DNA from: Omphiscola glabra
Taxonomy: Eukaryota; Mollusca; Gastropoda; Lymnaeidae
DNA: 64,000 nt
Reading direction: 5' to 3'
NCBI GenBank assembly: GCA_964017045.1
Contig: OZ024799.1
Span: forward strand, 32,258,236-32,322,235
Shown here: positions 47,101 through 55,484 of the stretch, in pieces
Numbering within the stretch: the first letter of the stretch is position 1
How the letters are laid out: the number at the start of each line of letters is the position of its first letter
Notes under the pieces: model-generated
The model's input: the letters and a program-made list of their open reading frames with translations, nothing else
Database searches by the model: none
Told to the model about the DNA's origin: nothing
Program-made: the position numbers and the translations under genes

Positions 47101-50100
47101 CTGGAACAACACAAGGCGAGCAGTTCGTTTCTTATTAGATTCATCATGAATCTGAACATTGAATAGTTCATCTAAAAACGAATGAGATTAAATCTGTTAT
47201 TTTAACACTGGGTGTTCTCATTAAAATGGGCCGTCCATAAACGATAACAAATATGGAGGACTGTGTCACAGAACGGATGTTATTGTAAGGGTGTGGCCCG
47301 TAATTAATGTCATGTACCAAGTGGTAATGATGTTATTGTAAAAAATACCCCCCTCTCTGTGTTATTGTTAACTAGTTCTTCTCTTTGATTGTTTTCTTGT
47401 TCTTTTCGGTGATGGTTCACTAGTTCTTCTCTGTGATGGTTCACTATTCAAGGCGTTGGAAAGTACATCGAAGTATACACAGAGCACTAATAAATGATCA
47501 AAGAACTCCTTAGAAACAGCCTACTATAATAAAAATATGTATTGATTAATATAATATAACACATTTCCGTAATGGTTCTTTCCTTAACTCCAACACTTGA
47601 CTAACTCACCAGCTGCCTATCCTTTGGTCTATCATTGACTACGACTACTACCACTGCGTCTAACATTGACTACGACTACTACCACTGCGTCTATCATCTC
47701 AGCACATTTACCTTACACATGTCCAACATCTCAGCTCATTTACCTTACACATTGCCGACTACACAAGCACCAACAGTCTTACCAGGAATAAGTGCCTCGG
47801 TAGATTCTCCCCATTTTTAATGGATGTTTCTGTGACAGGTCCGTGTGCAATAAGATGTCTGGTGGGTGTGATGAAGTCACGTGGGACGCCACTCAATTTC
47901 CTGTAGATGTCAAGCAACCTTTTGAAGATTTCCTGAGGAAATAAGTTCACTTCTAGTGAAAGTAGGTCAGTTATAAATTAGCAAATATTAAATATTCTCA
48001 TCGTTCGGATGTATGCTTCAAAACCATTAGATCCTCTGTTTTCTTAGAATACTGAGAACGTGTGAATCTCTTTGTTCAATCTTCCATTACTTACAATTTT
48101 TTTCAAAGCCTCGTTGGAATGAAGACATGCTTTAGAAACCAGGGTCAGGGTTTCTGTAAGAAAAAAAAAATGCTTTTTAAAGATCAAATTTTCATTCATA
48201 AAGTTGAGATCAGTTAAAAAATACATATATCCCTACAGAAGTTGACGTAAGATTGATCCTGGGGGTTAAATGTCATTGTGTGTATATTCAATTTAATAAA
48301 GATATAAATAACTGTGTTTACGTTTTATAATCAAATGATTTTTTAAAAATAATAATGTGATCTAGAACTTATAAATAATGTAATAAATCGGGTTCATTTG
48401 AAAAATTATTTGATTTATTTAGAATAAATTAGAGTTTTTAAACGTTAAAAAAAGTTGGGGTCTGAAGGGGGCGCAAACATGGAATGGGGGGGGGGGGTGT
48501 GTGAAATGATTGCACACTAGAAAATATTTGGATTTGTTTTAGAAAGACTGGATCCTTTGGAGAAGATGATAAAACTTACAAACCTTGGGAATCTTGCAAG
48601 TCTGGAGAATCTGATGGAAGGGCGTAGACATATGCTGTTTGATTGGAGGAAAAAAAAATCACTTTTCAAAGGGGAGTTAGTCTATATTTAAAGATAAGCG
48701 ATGGGCTTCAGATGAACAAGTTGCTGGTGTCCTAACGTTGCAAAGATGTGTCATGGATTATCCTATTGTGGTCGCAGCTGTGGGAGTGCACAGTGTAATT
48801 TTTGACACACTCCTAAATGAACTTTTTCTATTATTTTATTTGTGGGCTTGCGATACTTCAATGAAATTTTTCTCTATTCATTTGACATGCAATATCATAT
48901 CTACCTGAACTGCTCATTAAATCTATGGCAAAATGTTACCATTCGTGTGACCTCTCACCTTTCATAAAAATTTCATATTTCGTTAACCTTTGCATCGGCT
49001 CCAACATATGGTGCTGTAGTGACAGACTTTTACATTCTGGCAGCTTCTATAGAAGATGATAATTCAAGAATACGTTATACTGAAACAATGATAAGATATC
49101 ATTTCTATGCGAAAACTCAAATATCAAAATACATAATTCTCTATTGAACAATCTAATAATGTCACGGGCGATGTCAGATGTTTCATGGACTACGATCGGT
49201 CGATTCTTTTGTCATGTGATAAGAGTAAGTACGAGTAAGACTTCCGGTAGGCTGTCTGCGACACACTAGTCGCTCACAAATTTTTCTTCAAACAACGTTC
49301 TTCCTTTAATCATAACTGAATTATAATTATTGTCACATTTATGAATGTCATTTTAAAAAACTCGTGTATTCAAGAATATTTTGAAAATTAAAAATTTTAA
49401 TTGACATTGGGGAAGCGCTGACGGAGACAAACATTTTGCTTTAAAATTAATGAAAATGGCTGATCAGCTGTTATCTGTTGTAATGTGTAGCAGACACCCT
49501 ATCGAAGGCTTACTCATATCACGTGACAAAACAAGGAAGTGACTCATCGAATTCCATAGTGCGCAAACTAAAATCCCCGAAAACTGCACTAAAACTAAAT
49601 GAGGTTCTTTAAATAAATAGTTAATTCTTTAAAATACAGCAACTGCATTGGTGCGTCAATTTTTCCTTCGTTTTTCCGAAATATTTGGTGTAATAAATCT
49701 GTGGAATAAAAAAATGACTTGGACATTAGAATATTAATATATTTCAGGGGCGGTGGCGTACTGGGGGGCTGGGGGTAGCATTAATTGGAAATCTTATAAT
49801 CGCGTTACTAGAAGGTATGTTTTGTCAAGTAATTAAAGTAGATAGAAAATGCACACCATTGTCCGGCGGGCTATTGCTCAGCTATTATATAAAGCGGCAG
49901 TGTGACCTGGCGCATCATTTCAGATTATATCAGGTTGGGGGGGGGGGGGGAGAGCAAAACAAAAACTTGGTCAGTTTGTTAAGTTGTTTATTACTGGAGG
50001 CGCCACAATACATAGCAGTTTAAATAAAACCTGCCCTACCTAAATGACGTCACTGAGTGTGCACGTGCATATACGTGCATATATTCAAAAATGTTAACTG

Positions 50101-53100
50101 ATAAATGAAAAGTGAAATGTAAAATATTTCATTTGTTTTAAAAATTCCTATTTAGAAAGTAAACGCTGAAATATTATTATTTTAAAATGGCTTGCATGAT
50201 AACTTCAAGATAACCAGTTATTATTGGTTCGCGCATTTTAATAATTCTTCATTTTATGTTCGCGGATACTGTTCGCTTTCAAAGATCCATTAACACAGGG
50301 TTATACTTTCAAGTATATTATATATATCCACTAGGTGGATAATTTTTATGGATGATCTTTTTACCTCAAATAAATGGATGATATGATTACCTCAAGTCTA
50401 TGGATAATCTGATTACGTCAAGCCTATGGATGATCGGATTACCTCAAGTCTATGGATAATCTGATTAAACTGTTTTGATCTCTTCATCAGCTTATCTATT
50501 TGTGTCATGGCGTGGTGCATGTTGTTCAGGTACTCAGAATAGATTTTCAGAAAGTGGGCGTTACTCTTCATGATGTCTCCAATTCTTGGATTACTGTTCC
50601 TGAAATTGTTCAATAGCATATTTGGTGTTTAATTATGTGTTTGAGCACCTTCTTTAATTGGGAAATGTTGCTGCCAGAACTGTGGAGTCATTTTTTTTTT
50701 GCTTTCAAACCCGACTCCAGCATAAGACGTGACGCTGGCCAAGTCTATTAGGGATATAGAAAAATTCGCCACACATTTTCTTATACAAATATTAGTCAAC
50801 ACATTTAAAATGATCCCCGTAAAAAACGATCTTATTAATCAATTATTTGTGTGAGACCATATGCAACTGCGCATACAACATAACTTAGTGTCTTTGAAAT
50901 TGCTGTAAATTTAGAACATGTTAAGTAAGGTTCAATTAAACCATGGATACAGTGGCGTAGCTAAGGTTAGTGACGCATGGGGTGGGCCATGCTTTTTGCT
51001 TCCGTCTTTCCCTGAAAAAAAAAAACTCTATACAGTTGGCCCCCCAAAAAAAAGGGAGAAAAAGTGCCGCAAGGGTTGGACCTTTCCCACCCCTAAAAAA
51101 ACGGGTTAAAATATGTTAAAATGCAATAGTTATAACTTAAAATGGACGTGACCCTCTCATATTTGCAACCTATCAATGGCTTAACACCCGGTCATGCGCT
51201 ATGAAGGGTTGAAGTCAACCCACGAGCGACTTACATGCATACGCTGGTGATGACGTGAGCTCTCCTTCCATGAGACCCCGGCTATCCATGTGGCAGCCAT
51301 TTCCATCTGCTGAGCTGTGCCTTATAAAATTTTATTAACGTAGGACTCGCCTATCGACATGCTTGGGGCACGAAGCCAACAGGTGCGGAACTGTTACCGG
51401 CGCCAATGTGCAATGCCGACAGGTCGGGTCCCTGATGTTAACGGGGAAAGTAGCCAGTGAAAAGTACGAGCTACACGTCTAGACTCACCACTGTACGATT
51501 CTCTCTTCCAGCTGAGGTAGAAGGAAATCATGATGGAGCTTGTAAAGACTCGCGGTGTTGGAGAATATACGTGTGAGCGTGTTGTCTGGTAGAAAAGCTG
51601 ACTGGGTGTTCTCCTTCTCGAGCTCATTGTAAAAAACCTAGAACAAAGTGTGGATTAATAATATATAAGGATTGCTCCACAAAAACGAATATATACGTTA
51701 ACATTGTCAACAATATAACTTTTAATTTAACATTTTTAAAATTTTTAAATTGCATCTGCCCACATGACACAACTAAACACATGAGACAACTAAATACGTG
51801 ACACAAAAAACATATGAGTCAATTAAACACATGAGACAACTAAACACGTGAGTCAACTAAACACATGCGTCAAATAAACATATGCGACAAATAAACACAT
51901 GAGTCAATTAAACACATGAGACAACTAAACACATGAGTCAATTAAACACATGAGACAACTAAACACATGAGACAACTAAAAACACGAGTCACTAAACACA
52001 TGAGACAACTAAAAACACGAGTCATTAAACACATGAGACATTAAACACATGAGACAGCTAAATCGACCAACTGAGTCCCTTGGTGGAATGAAGTCGAAAT
52101 GGAATGGCGGCTTAACGCTTTATTACACAACAGCCAAGAATGTGTAGTCTGTCGTCATTGTCGCAAACAACAGGATTTGTCACTTCTAAGACCGGAAATC
52201 GTCACATCGCAGTACGTAATGTTACTATTTTTAGACAATTTTTTCGTAAAACATAGCCTCTAATAATGTATTGCCGTCTGTATATAGCAGGAAAAATTTT
52301 TTTGTGAAACTTTCGTAAAATAAAGCTGTAAACTCGTTTTCGTCTAGGCTAAAGCTCACATTAACTTAGAAGTACCGAACAGCTGTTGAGAGATTGGCCA
52401 AACGGAATACCAGGATGTTTTATTAATATCTTAATGAGATTGGCCAGACTACGCGCCCGGAAGTTCTATTAATAGATTTCCGCCAATGACAAATCCAATA
52501 CTCACATAGTATATCGTGTGCAGACTGCCAACGTAAGATTTTTCTGTGGTGAGAAGTTCCTTGGCAATACGGACGTGTGGCTGGCTACCTTGCTTCTCTA
52601 GAAGATTCCAGTCGGCGAGCTAAAGATATTTGATGAAAGTCTTGTTTTTTACCATTTTAGAGGGAAATGATTATGGTAGAAAGAAACCAGCTAACAAACG
52701 CTTATGTGCCTCGCTATTTATTTAAACCAGTATTTCTTGAATAGGGATAGAGCGACATTTTATTATGATAAAAGTATTACAGCTTCTTCTATTATTATTA
52801 GTAGTAGTAGCAGTAGTTTTATATAGCGCGGTACAACAGCTCAGGGCTGGGCTCACCCCGCTGTACATACAATTTAACAAACATAATCATGAGCTTAAAA
52901 ATTAACATAAATTAATTAAATAAAACAAAACAAAGGTATATTCATTCTACCCATTCCATAACTATTTACAATCCATTGTTTCCAAATTTAATTTCAAGTA
53001 AAGTATCCCCCCCCCCGTGCCCCCTCCCCTCCCCAGTGTGTATGGTATAATAGAGTTGATCTCTCAAGGACTGGATGGCACACAGAAAGTTTTTTTTATA

Positions 53101-55484
53101 GTTTTTTAAATTTTAATTTGTATTAGAGAGATTAACCTCTTAAAATGTAATATGTTTGTAAAATTTATGATTAATATGGGGAAAAAACTGTTTTTCGTCG
53201 ATGTAAAATCTCAAGGAAAAAAAATTAAAGACTACTTAAACTGAATTTAAGCAACACAAAAGAAATCCTACGTGTGTCCACTGCTTGTCTTGTCTCATCT
53301 TTAAGTGTAGCCATAATTTTAAAAAAGAATGGCGTGGATAAGAAAGTAAAGCACTCTATTAACTCTATTGGAGGGTTTCTATTGCGCGAAGACTAGCCGC
53401 CTGGCAGTCAAATGTATGACAGTTACAATAGCGCCTTTTTTTTTAAAAAAAAGGAAATAACCAACAACCCAGCGCGTCTTGTAGCGGGGGGGGGGGGGGG
53501 CATGCGAAAGGTGCGGAATGACAGAATATCATTAATTAATTATTTATTTCAAACAATTAATAGTTGAAAAAAAAAATGTTAACCGCATTGATTGTGCTGG
53601 TAACAACTAAATTTAGAGATTTTTACAATCTCATTCAGGTCTAACTTTACACTTGGCATCTCCGATAAAGTTATGTAGGATAACGAAAACTAAGTTCCTG
53701 CCCGTGCCATAATGCATCCATACAGACATTTTGAATTTAAAAGCCCATTCCCGCACCCCTCCCCCCTTTCCTGAGCCACTGCTACTCAAGTTCACGTACG
53801 AACCACTGCTACTCACGTTCAAGTACAAACCACTACTCCTACGCTCGTTCATGTATGAGCCACTGCTACTCTCGTTCATGTATGAGCCACTGCTACTCTC
53901 GTTCATGTATGAGCCAATGCTACTCACGTTCATGTACACCGGTTTTTCCTCTGCCATTACTTCATCGTCCTGGAATTCCTCGCTGTAGAACTCGTCATAG
54001 TCGCTCCAACTTTCATCGTCGTCTTCCTGCGACCAGCTGGACATGGAATTTGTATCTCTAGGTCCAACCAGGTTCGACTCCAGGCCAACAACATCTGTCA
54101 GGTAGGATGCGCGTGAGTCACCCTGAGATGAGGATGCAGAAGAGGAGCTGTCTGTACTAACGCCTGAATCAAGTCTTCTAGATAAAGACTTATGGAAGCG
54201 CCCCGATTTATACCTCATCGTGACTTGCTCAACTCCACGCCGATTGAAAGAGGCATCTCCTCCTCTGGGCTGTGAATCTATAATAGAAGTATTGAGATGC
54301 TTTATGTGCAATAAATGTGTCAATTATTTGGTAGCAATAACAAAAATGTGTCAATTATTGGTAGCTATAAAAAAAATCTGTCAACCAATTATCGCAATGT
54401 GTCTGTTAAAGGATAAAGCATTGGGGGGGGGGGGGGGAATGTCTGCTGAAATTGTAAACATTTATTGCGTTAAACCATTTTTGACTGATTTTTAACATAA
54501 AAAGTATCCTGTGTTATTTCAGAAACGGAGTTTGACTTAAACAGGGAGTTTTTGGGACAAACAAATACCAATCTAGATCAGTGGTTCTCAACCTTGCTAA
54601 TGCGGTGACCTTGTAATAGAGTGTCTCATGTTGTAATGACCCCAAACCATAAAATTATTTTCATCGCTACTTCATAAATATGTGTTTTCAGATGATCTTA
54701 GGCTGGCCATGTTTAAAGATCGTTTATCCCCCCTCCCCTCCAAAGAGGTCGTAACCCACATGTTGAGAACCACTAATCTATATTTTTCCGTAAAACTATT
54801 ATCCAATTATATTTTGTCTTTTGTTGTTTTATTATTAAATTTTTATTTCGTGAACCAAAATTTTGGAAATGGTTTAACTTTAAATTGTATAAGTAGCTAC
54901 ACCCCACCCTCCTTTACACCCGATCTCTGATTAGTCACTCAAATGGTTTCTCTGTCCGCCCTGGACACCATTTCTTTTAATCACGTTAATCAACCACAAA
55001 TTGCTAAACTAGGTAATGAGTGAAACAAAGTTTGGGGAAATGACAATGCTTTCGCTGCATTCTCGGATACTACTTTTCAGCTAAGCGCAATTTTTAAAAA
55101 TTTAATTCTGTTTTCATTGTTGTTCGTTCGCTGACGAAGGCTTCCTGCCGACACGTTCGTTGTTTTGTTGCGTTCCTTTTTCATGTTTTCCCATACTTTG
55201 TTTTACTCATTTCCTTTTTTATGCTAACCTGATTGCAATATGTCCCCCGTATTACCAACTGATAAACTACTAGGGCACAAAAGTGTACCTGTCGCAGTGT
55301 ACTTTCCCAGAAGTTTTCGACACTGTATTGGTTTCAGCACACCGATGAGGTCATCCTCCTTCAAGAATTTCAAATCTTCCTTAGCCTCCACACCAAGCGC
55401 TTCGAGGTGAGCCACTAGTTTTACCAAACATTCATCAGTTATGGATTGGAGGGTTTCCTTCACTTCATGTCTCAGGGTATCCAT
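40947..55484 (-). CDS. SAM-like/DH/PH/FYVE-like RhoGEF gene (12 exons placed, possibly defective)
   Basis: It encodes a Rho-family guanine nucleotide exchange factor resembling the FGD (faciogenital dysplasia) group. The exons, listed separately, give a SAM-like N-terminus (65 residues), a 116-residue acidic/serine-rich linker, a DH catalytic domain, a PH domain, and a C-terminal FYVE-like zinc finger with eight cysteines. Splice phases agree across most joins. They fail at three places: between 50443 and 48153 (the DH conserved region 3 with the usual Q-R-x-P-R-Y was not found), between 47783 and 47171, and after the exon at 44860, which ends in TGA. The final exon also needs one base more in an A9 run. 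FGD proteins usually have no SAM domain and carry a second PH after FYVE; none is seen here. Either some exons were missed, the assembly has errors, or the copy is decaying. Confidence 0.8.
41107..41246. repeat. Tandem repeat abutting the FYVE exon acceptor
   Basis: About nine units of ACACAGAAATGGGTT (15-18 bp). On the minus strand this reads AACCCATTTCTGTGT and runs straight into the acceptor ...CCCATTTCAG of the terminal RhoGEF exon. Confidence 0.85.
41488..41619 (-). CDS. RhoGEF exon: first half of FYVE-like finger
   Basis: Acceptor CATATTCCAG, donor GGCAAG|GTGAGA, 44 codons, phase 0 at both ends. It encodes DTDSKHLGLVPPVLISDPSI then TKCMLCGEIFTLMRRKQNCK and ACGK. Two Cys-x2-Cys pairs are present (CMLC, CKAC). 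The PI3P-binding signatures are altered: LISD in place of W-x-x-D, and RRKQNCKACG in place of R-(R/K)-H-H-C-R-x-C-G. Confidence 0.9.
41620..42362 (-). other. RhoGEF intron with short tandem repeats
   Basis: It has short arrays at about 41855-41922 (AAAGTAGCCTCAAACT / AAAGTAGCCTGTAACT) and 41992-42105 (CTCAGTAAATAGCCTTGTCT). A palindromic CRE-like TGACGTCA lies at 42248-42255. No exon was seen. Confidence 0.6.
42363..42461 (-). CDS. RhoGEF exon: end of PH domain / linker to FYVE
   Basis: Acceptor TTGACACAG, perfect donor AACTTT|GTAAGT, 33 codons, the only open frame of the three. It encodes KIQAVARIYIDKKSERLSFV followed by RDKKAGQSLEANF. The amphipathic start fits the C-terminal PH helix. It joins in phase 0 to the FYVE exon at 41619. 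A (TCTA)n tract lies upstream at about 42536-42566. Confidence 0.78.
42828..42997. mobile_element. hAT-like MITE with CAGTGGCGTAGC ends
   Basis: A 170-bp element with ends CAGTGGCGTAGCGAG and CTCGCCACGCCACTG and flanking 8-mers CTTGTAGG / CTTGTCGG (7 of 8 match). It contains G runs and GCCCCGGGCGC. Related termini occur at about 50949, 59421-59562 and 62926. It lies in an intron of the RhoGEF gene. Confidence 0.8.
42998..44859 (-). other. RhoGEF intron with unexplained open stretches
   Basis: It should hold at least one missing PH exon, but none was identified with confidence. The part from 43.6 to 44.3 kb is GC-richer than its surroundings and open in more than one frame on each strand (see the candidate exon at 43625). 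C/G homopolymers at about 43750, 43910 and 44605 make frames unreliable. Confidence 0.4.
43625..43904 (+). CDS. Candidate orphan exon, unknown product
   Basis: After a reasonable acceptor (GTACCTTAG) a plus-strand frame runs for about 90 codons to TAA, crossing a C17 run. The part after the run reads NFTRMRSYTNLRRSSQHEDM then WPVVDAALKAAEDFPKARDG, which looks protein-like rather than random. I do not recognise a domain, no partner exons were found, and the frame depends on the length of the C run. It lies in an intron of the minus-strand gene. Confidence 0.25.
44860..44943 (-). CDS. RhoGEF exon: PH domain, ends in in-frame TGA
   Basis: Acceptor TTTGTATGTAG, then GTCATTCCGCGC. It joins in phase 0 to the exon ending at 47014 to give ...EMEGLR|VIPRTNALMSNTFELSNKQG then SCLLLDH and TGA (44860-44862). 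The sequence fits PH strands (T-F-E-L-S-N-K-Q-G-S). The TGA lies immediately before a donor-like GTAACA, so the exon end is credible but the codon is a stop. It could be a CGA-to-TGA change, a sequencing error, or a different donor. Confidence 0.65.
   Translation of the reverse strand, partial: VIPRTNALMSNTFELSNKQGSCLLLDH
44937..45118. repeat. Tandem repeat containing the PH exon acceptor
   Basis: About five units of 34-40 bp containing ATGACCTACATACAAAGGAA and GGTGGACAGTTTCAA. On the minus strand each unit carries CTTTGTATGTAG|GTCAT, the same as the functional acceptor and first exon bases at 44943. Confidence 0.9.
45321..45940. repeat. 55-bp minisatellite, 11 copies
   Basis: The unit is AGTTAAGAGGCCGTTGATAA plus TTTCATTTTAAAATTAACTT plus CAAACCACAAAGAGA. 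It is almost identical between copies, suggesting recent amplification or homogenisation. It lies in the RhoGEF intron between 44944 and 47013. Confidence 0.96.
46156..46275. repeat. 18-bp tandem repeat, about 7 copies
   Basis: The unit is CAGCCAGGAGGAATAACT. A long G run follows at about 46291-46306. Confidence 0.92.
46373..47022. repeat. 26-bp minisatellite containing the PH exon donor, about 25 copies
   Basis: The unit on the plus strand is CCTACCCTTAAGTCTGGCAA plus TCATGA. On the minus strand it reads ...CTTAAGG|GTAGGNC, so each unit copies the donor (CTTACGG|GTAGGCC) of the exon ending at 47014. The first two units after the exon are the least diverged from it (CTTACGGGTAGG). The array fills the first 640 bp of the intron. 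Confidence 0.92.
47014..47171 (-). CDS. RhoGEF exon: PH domain core
   Basis: Acceptor TCGTTTTTAG, donor TTACGG|GTAGGC. It encodes ELFNVQIHDESNKKRTARLV then LFQFNDLILVCTENKANNTF and SVWKSLEMEGLR, with the PH signature L-F-Q-F-N-D-L-I-L-V-C. It starts with two bases of a split codon, while the upstream exon ends in phase 0, so a short exon of 3n+1 bases is probably missing between 47172 and 47782. Confidence 0.88.
47636..47760. repeat. Two short duplications in the PH intron
   Basis: ACATTGACTACGACTACTAC (about 30 bp) occurs twice, then CATCTCAGCACATTTACCTT (about 31 bp) occurs twice. They lie just downstream (minus sense) of the donor at 47783. Confidence 0.8.
47783..47932 (-). CDS. RhoGEF exon: end of DH and start of PH domain
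   Basis: Acceptor TTTCCTCAG, donor TTCCTG|GTAAGA, 50 codons in phase 0. It encodes EIFKRLLDIYRKLSGVPRDF then ITPTRHLIAHGPVTETSIKN and GENLPRHLFL. The motif L-I-x-H-G-P-V followed by R-H-L-F-L is the classic DH-PH junction (R-E-L-I-x-E-G-x-L ... R-Y-L-F-L). Confidence 0.92.
48095..48153 (-). CDS. RhoGEF exon: near C-terminal end of DH domain
   Basis: Acceptor TTTCTTACAG, donor AAAATT|GTAAGT (consensus). A short 59-bp exon encoding TLTLVSKACLHSNEALKKI, which matches the DH helix with V-x-x-x-x-x-x-x-N-E-A. It starts with two bases of a split codon while the exon before ends in phase 0, so an exon is missing upstream. Confidence 0.85.
48154..50442 (-). other. RhoGEF intron where the DH CR3 exon is expected
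   Basis: I searched the minus strand here for the P-x-Q-R-x-P-R-Y block of DH conserved region 3 and did not find it. The region contains a G run (about 49938-49949) and a dispersed element at about 49560-49830 that is related to 56.0-57.7 kb. Confidence 0.5.
49560..49830. repeat. Dispersed element, unexpanded relative of 56.0-57.7 kb
   Basis: It shares in order CCGAAAACTGCACTAAA..., AATGAGGTTCTTT, TTGGTGCGTC, TTTTTCCGAAATATTTGGTG and AATATTAATATATTTCAGGG with the block at 56060-57600. Here the GAAATATTTGGTG segment is present once. Element class unknown. Confidence 0.7.
50331..50465. repeat. 31-bp tandem repeat containing the DH exon donor, about 4 copies
   Basis: The plus-strand unit is CTATGGATGATCGGATTACC plus TCAAGT. 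On the minus strand it is CATAGACTTGAG|GTAATCNGAT, so the last ~18 coding bases of the exon ending at 50443 plus its donor are repeated into the intron. Confidence 0.88.
50443..50599 (-). CDS. RhoGEF exon: DH domain middle
   Basis: Acceptor AACAATTTCAG, donor CTTGAG|GTAATC, 157 bp. It encodes NSNPRIGDIMKSNAHFLKIY then SEYLNNMHHAMTQIDKLMKR and SKQFNQIIHRLE. I-G-D-I ... F-L-K-I-Y-S-E-Y ... A-M ... F-N-Q-I-I is the conserved region 2 pattern of DH domains, very like FGD proteins. The Trp codon split with the previous exon (TG|G) is consistent. Confidence 0.95.
51489..51637 (-). CDS. RhoGEF exon: DH domain, between CR1 and CR2
   Basis: Acceptor TTTGTTCTAG, donor CAGTG|GTGAGT, 149 bp. It encodes VFYNELEKENTQSAFLPDNT then LTRIFSNTASLYKLHHDFLL and PQLEERIVQ. 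The pattern I-F-S-N ... L-Y-x-L-H-x-x-F-L-L-P-x-L-E-x-R is typical of DH domains. Confidence 0.95.
51765..52065. repeat. 17-bp minisatellite, about 17 copies
   Basis: The unit is ACACATGAGACAACTAA with GAGTCA variants. It lies in the RhoGEF intron between 51638 and 52505, about 130 bp from the nearest exon. Confidence 0.93.
52506..52619 (-). CDS. RhoGEF exon: DH conserved region 1
   Basis: Acceptor AATATCTTTAG, donor TACTAT|GTGAGT, 38 codons in phase 0. It encodes LADWNLLEKQGSQPHVRIAK then ELLTTEKSYVGSLHTIYY. I-A-K-E-L-L-T-T-E-K-S-Y-V-x-x-L is the CR1 motif (E-L-x-x-T-E-x-x-Y-V-x-x-L) that contacts the Rho GTPase. Confidence 0.96.
52620..53927 (-). other. RhoGEF intron
   Basis: It contains the second copy of the GCGCTGTACCCC-type dispersed repeat (52788-52875), C and G homopolymers (about 52986, 53487), and at its 5' end the 27-bp array described at 53770-53935. 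Confidence 0.6.
53770..53935. repeat. 27-bp tandem repeat spanning the linker exon donor, about 6 copies
   Basis: The minus-strand unit is TACATGAACGTGAGTAGCAG plus TGGCTCA. It begins in the last codons of the exon ending at 53928 (V-Y-M-N) and contains the donor AAC|GTGAGT. Two units keep GTGAGT; the middle ones read GAGAGT. The frame stays open across all units (G-S-Y-M-N-E-S-S-S repeats), so the array could be coding or intronic. Confidence 0.9.
53928..54277 (-). CDS. RhoGEF exon: acidic serine-rich linker
   Basis: Acceptor CTTCTATTATAG; donor at AAC|GTGAGT gives phase 0, matching the DH exon at 52619. 116 codons plus two bases. It encodes SFNRRGVEQVTMRYKSGRFH then KSLSRRLDSGVSTDSSSSAS, and an acidic block (SWSQEDDDESWSDYDEFYSE) ending KPVYMN. 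It is low in predicted structure and looks like a regulatory linker with phospho-sites. A second in-phase donor lies two thirds of the way through the downstream repeat. Confidence 0.85.
54579..54775. mobile_element. SPIN-like hAT MITE, copy 3
   Basis: It begins CAGTGGTTCTCAACCTTGC and ends TGTTGAGAACCACTA. Flanking 8-mers ATCTAGAT (54571-54578) and ATCTATAT (54776-54783) match at 7 of 8. It is more diverged internally than copies 1, 2 and 4. It lies in the intron between the SAM-like exon and the linker exon. Confidence 0.9.
55126..55170 (+). repeat. Degenerate hammerhead-like motif
   Basis: GCTGACGAAGGCTTCCTGCC followed by GACACGTTCGTTG. It matches the layout CTGATGA - stem II - GAAACG found in Penelope-like elements, but both core halves carry one change (CTGACGA, GACAC), so it is probably inactive. 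It lies in the first RhoGEF intron. Confidence 0.4.
55289..55484 (-). CDS. RhoGEF first coding exon: SAM-like domain
   Basis: It starts at ATG 55484 (context AAGGATGG). The donor ACAG|GTACAC leaves one base, which completes GAT with the next exon. 65 codons: MDTLRHEVKETLQSITDECL then VKLVAHLEALGVEAKEDLKF and LKEDDLIGVLKPIQCRKLLG. The pattern L-x-x-L-G-V-x-x-x-E-D-L-x-x-L-x-E-D-D-L-I ... R-K-L-L is SAM-like. CCCAG about 5 bases upstream of the ATG may be the acceptor of this exon, so a non-coding first exon may lie further upstream. Confidence 0.82.

Noticed and set aside
47461..47640. Minus-strand frame (AVSKEFFDHLLVLCVYFDVL) as the missing PH exon
   Set aside because: It follows an AG and could end in the needed phase, but the donor is poor and the residues do not fit a PH strand.
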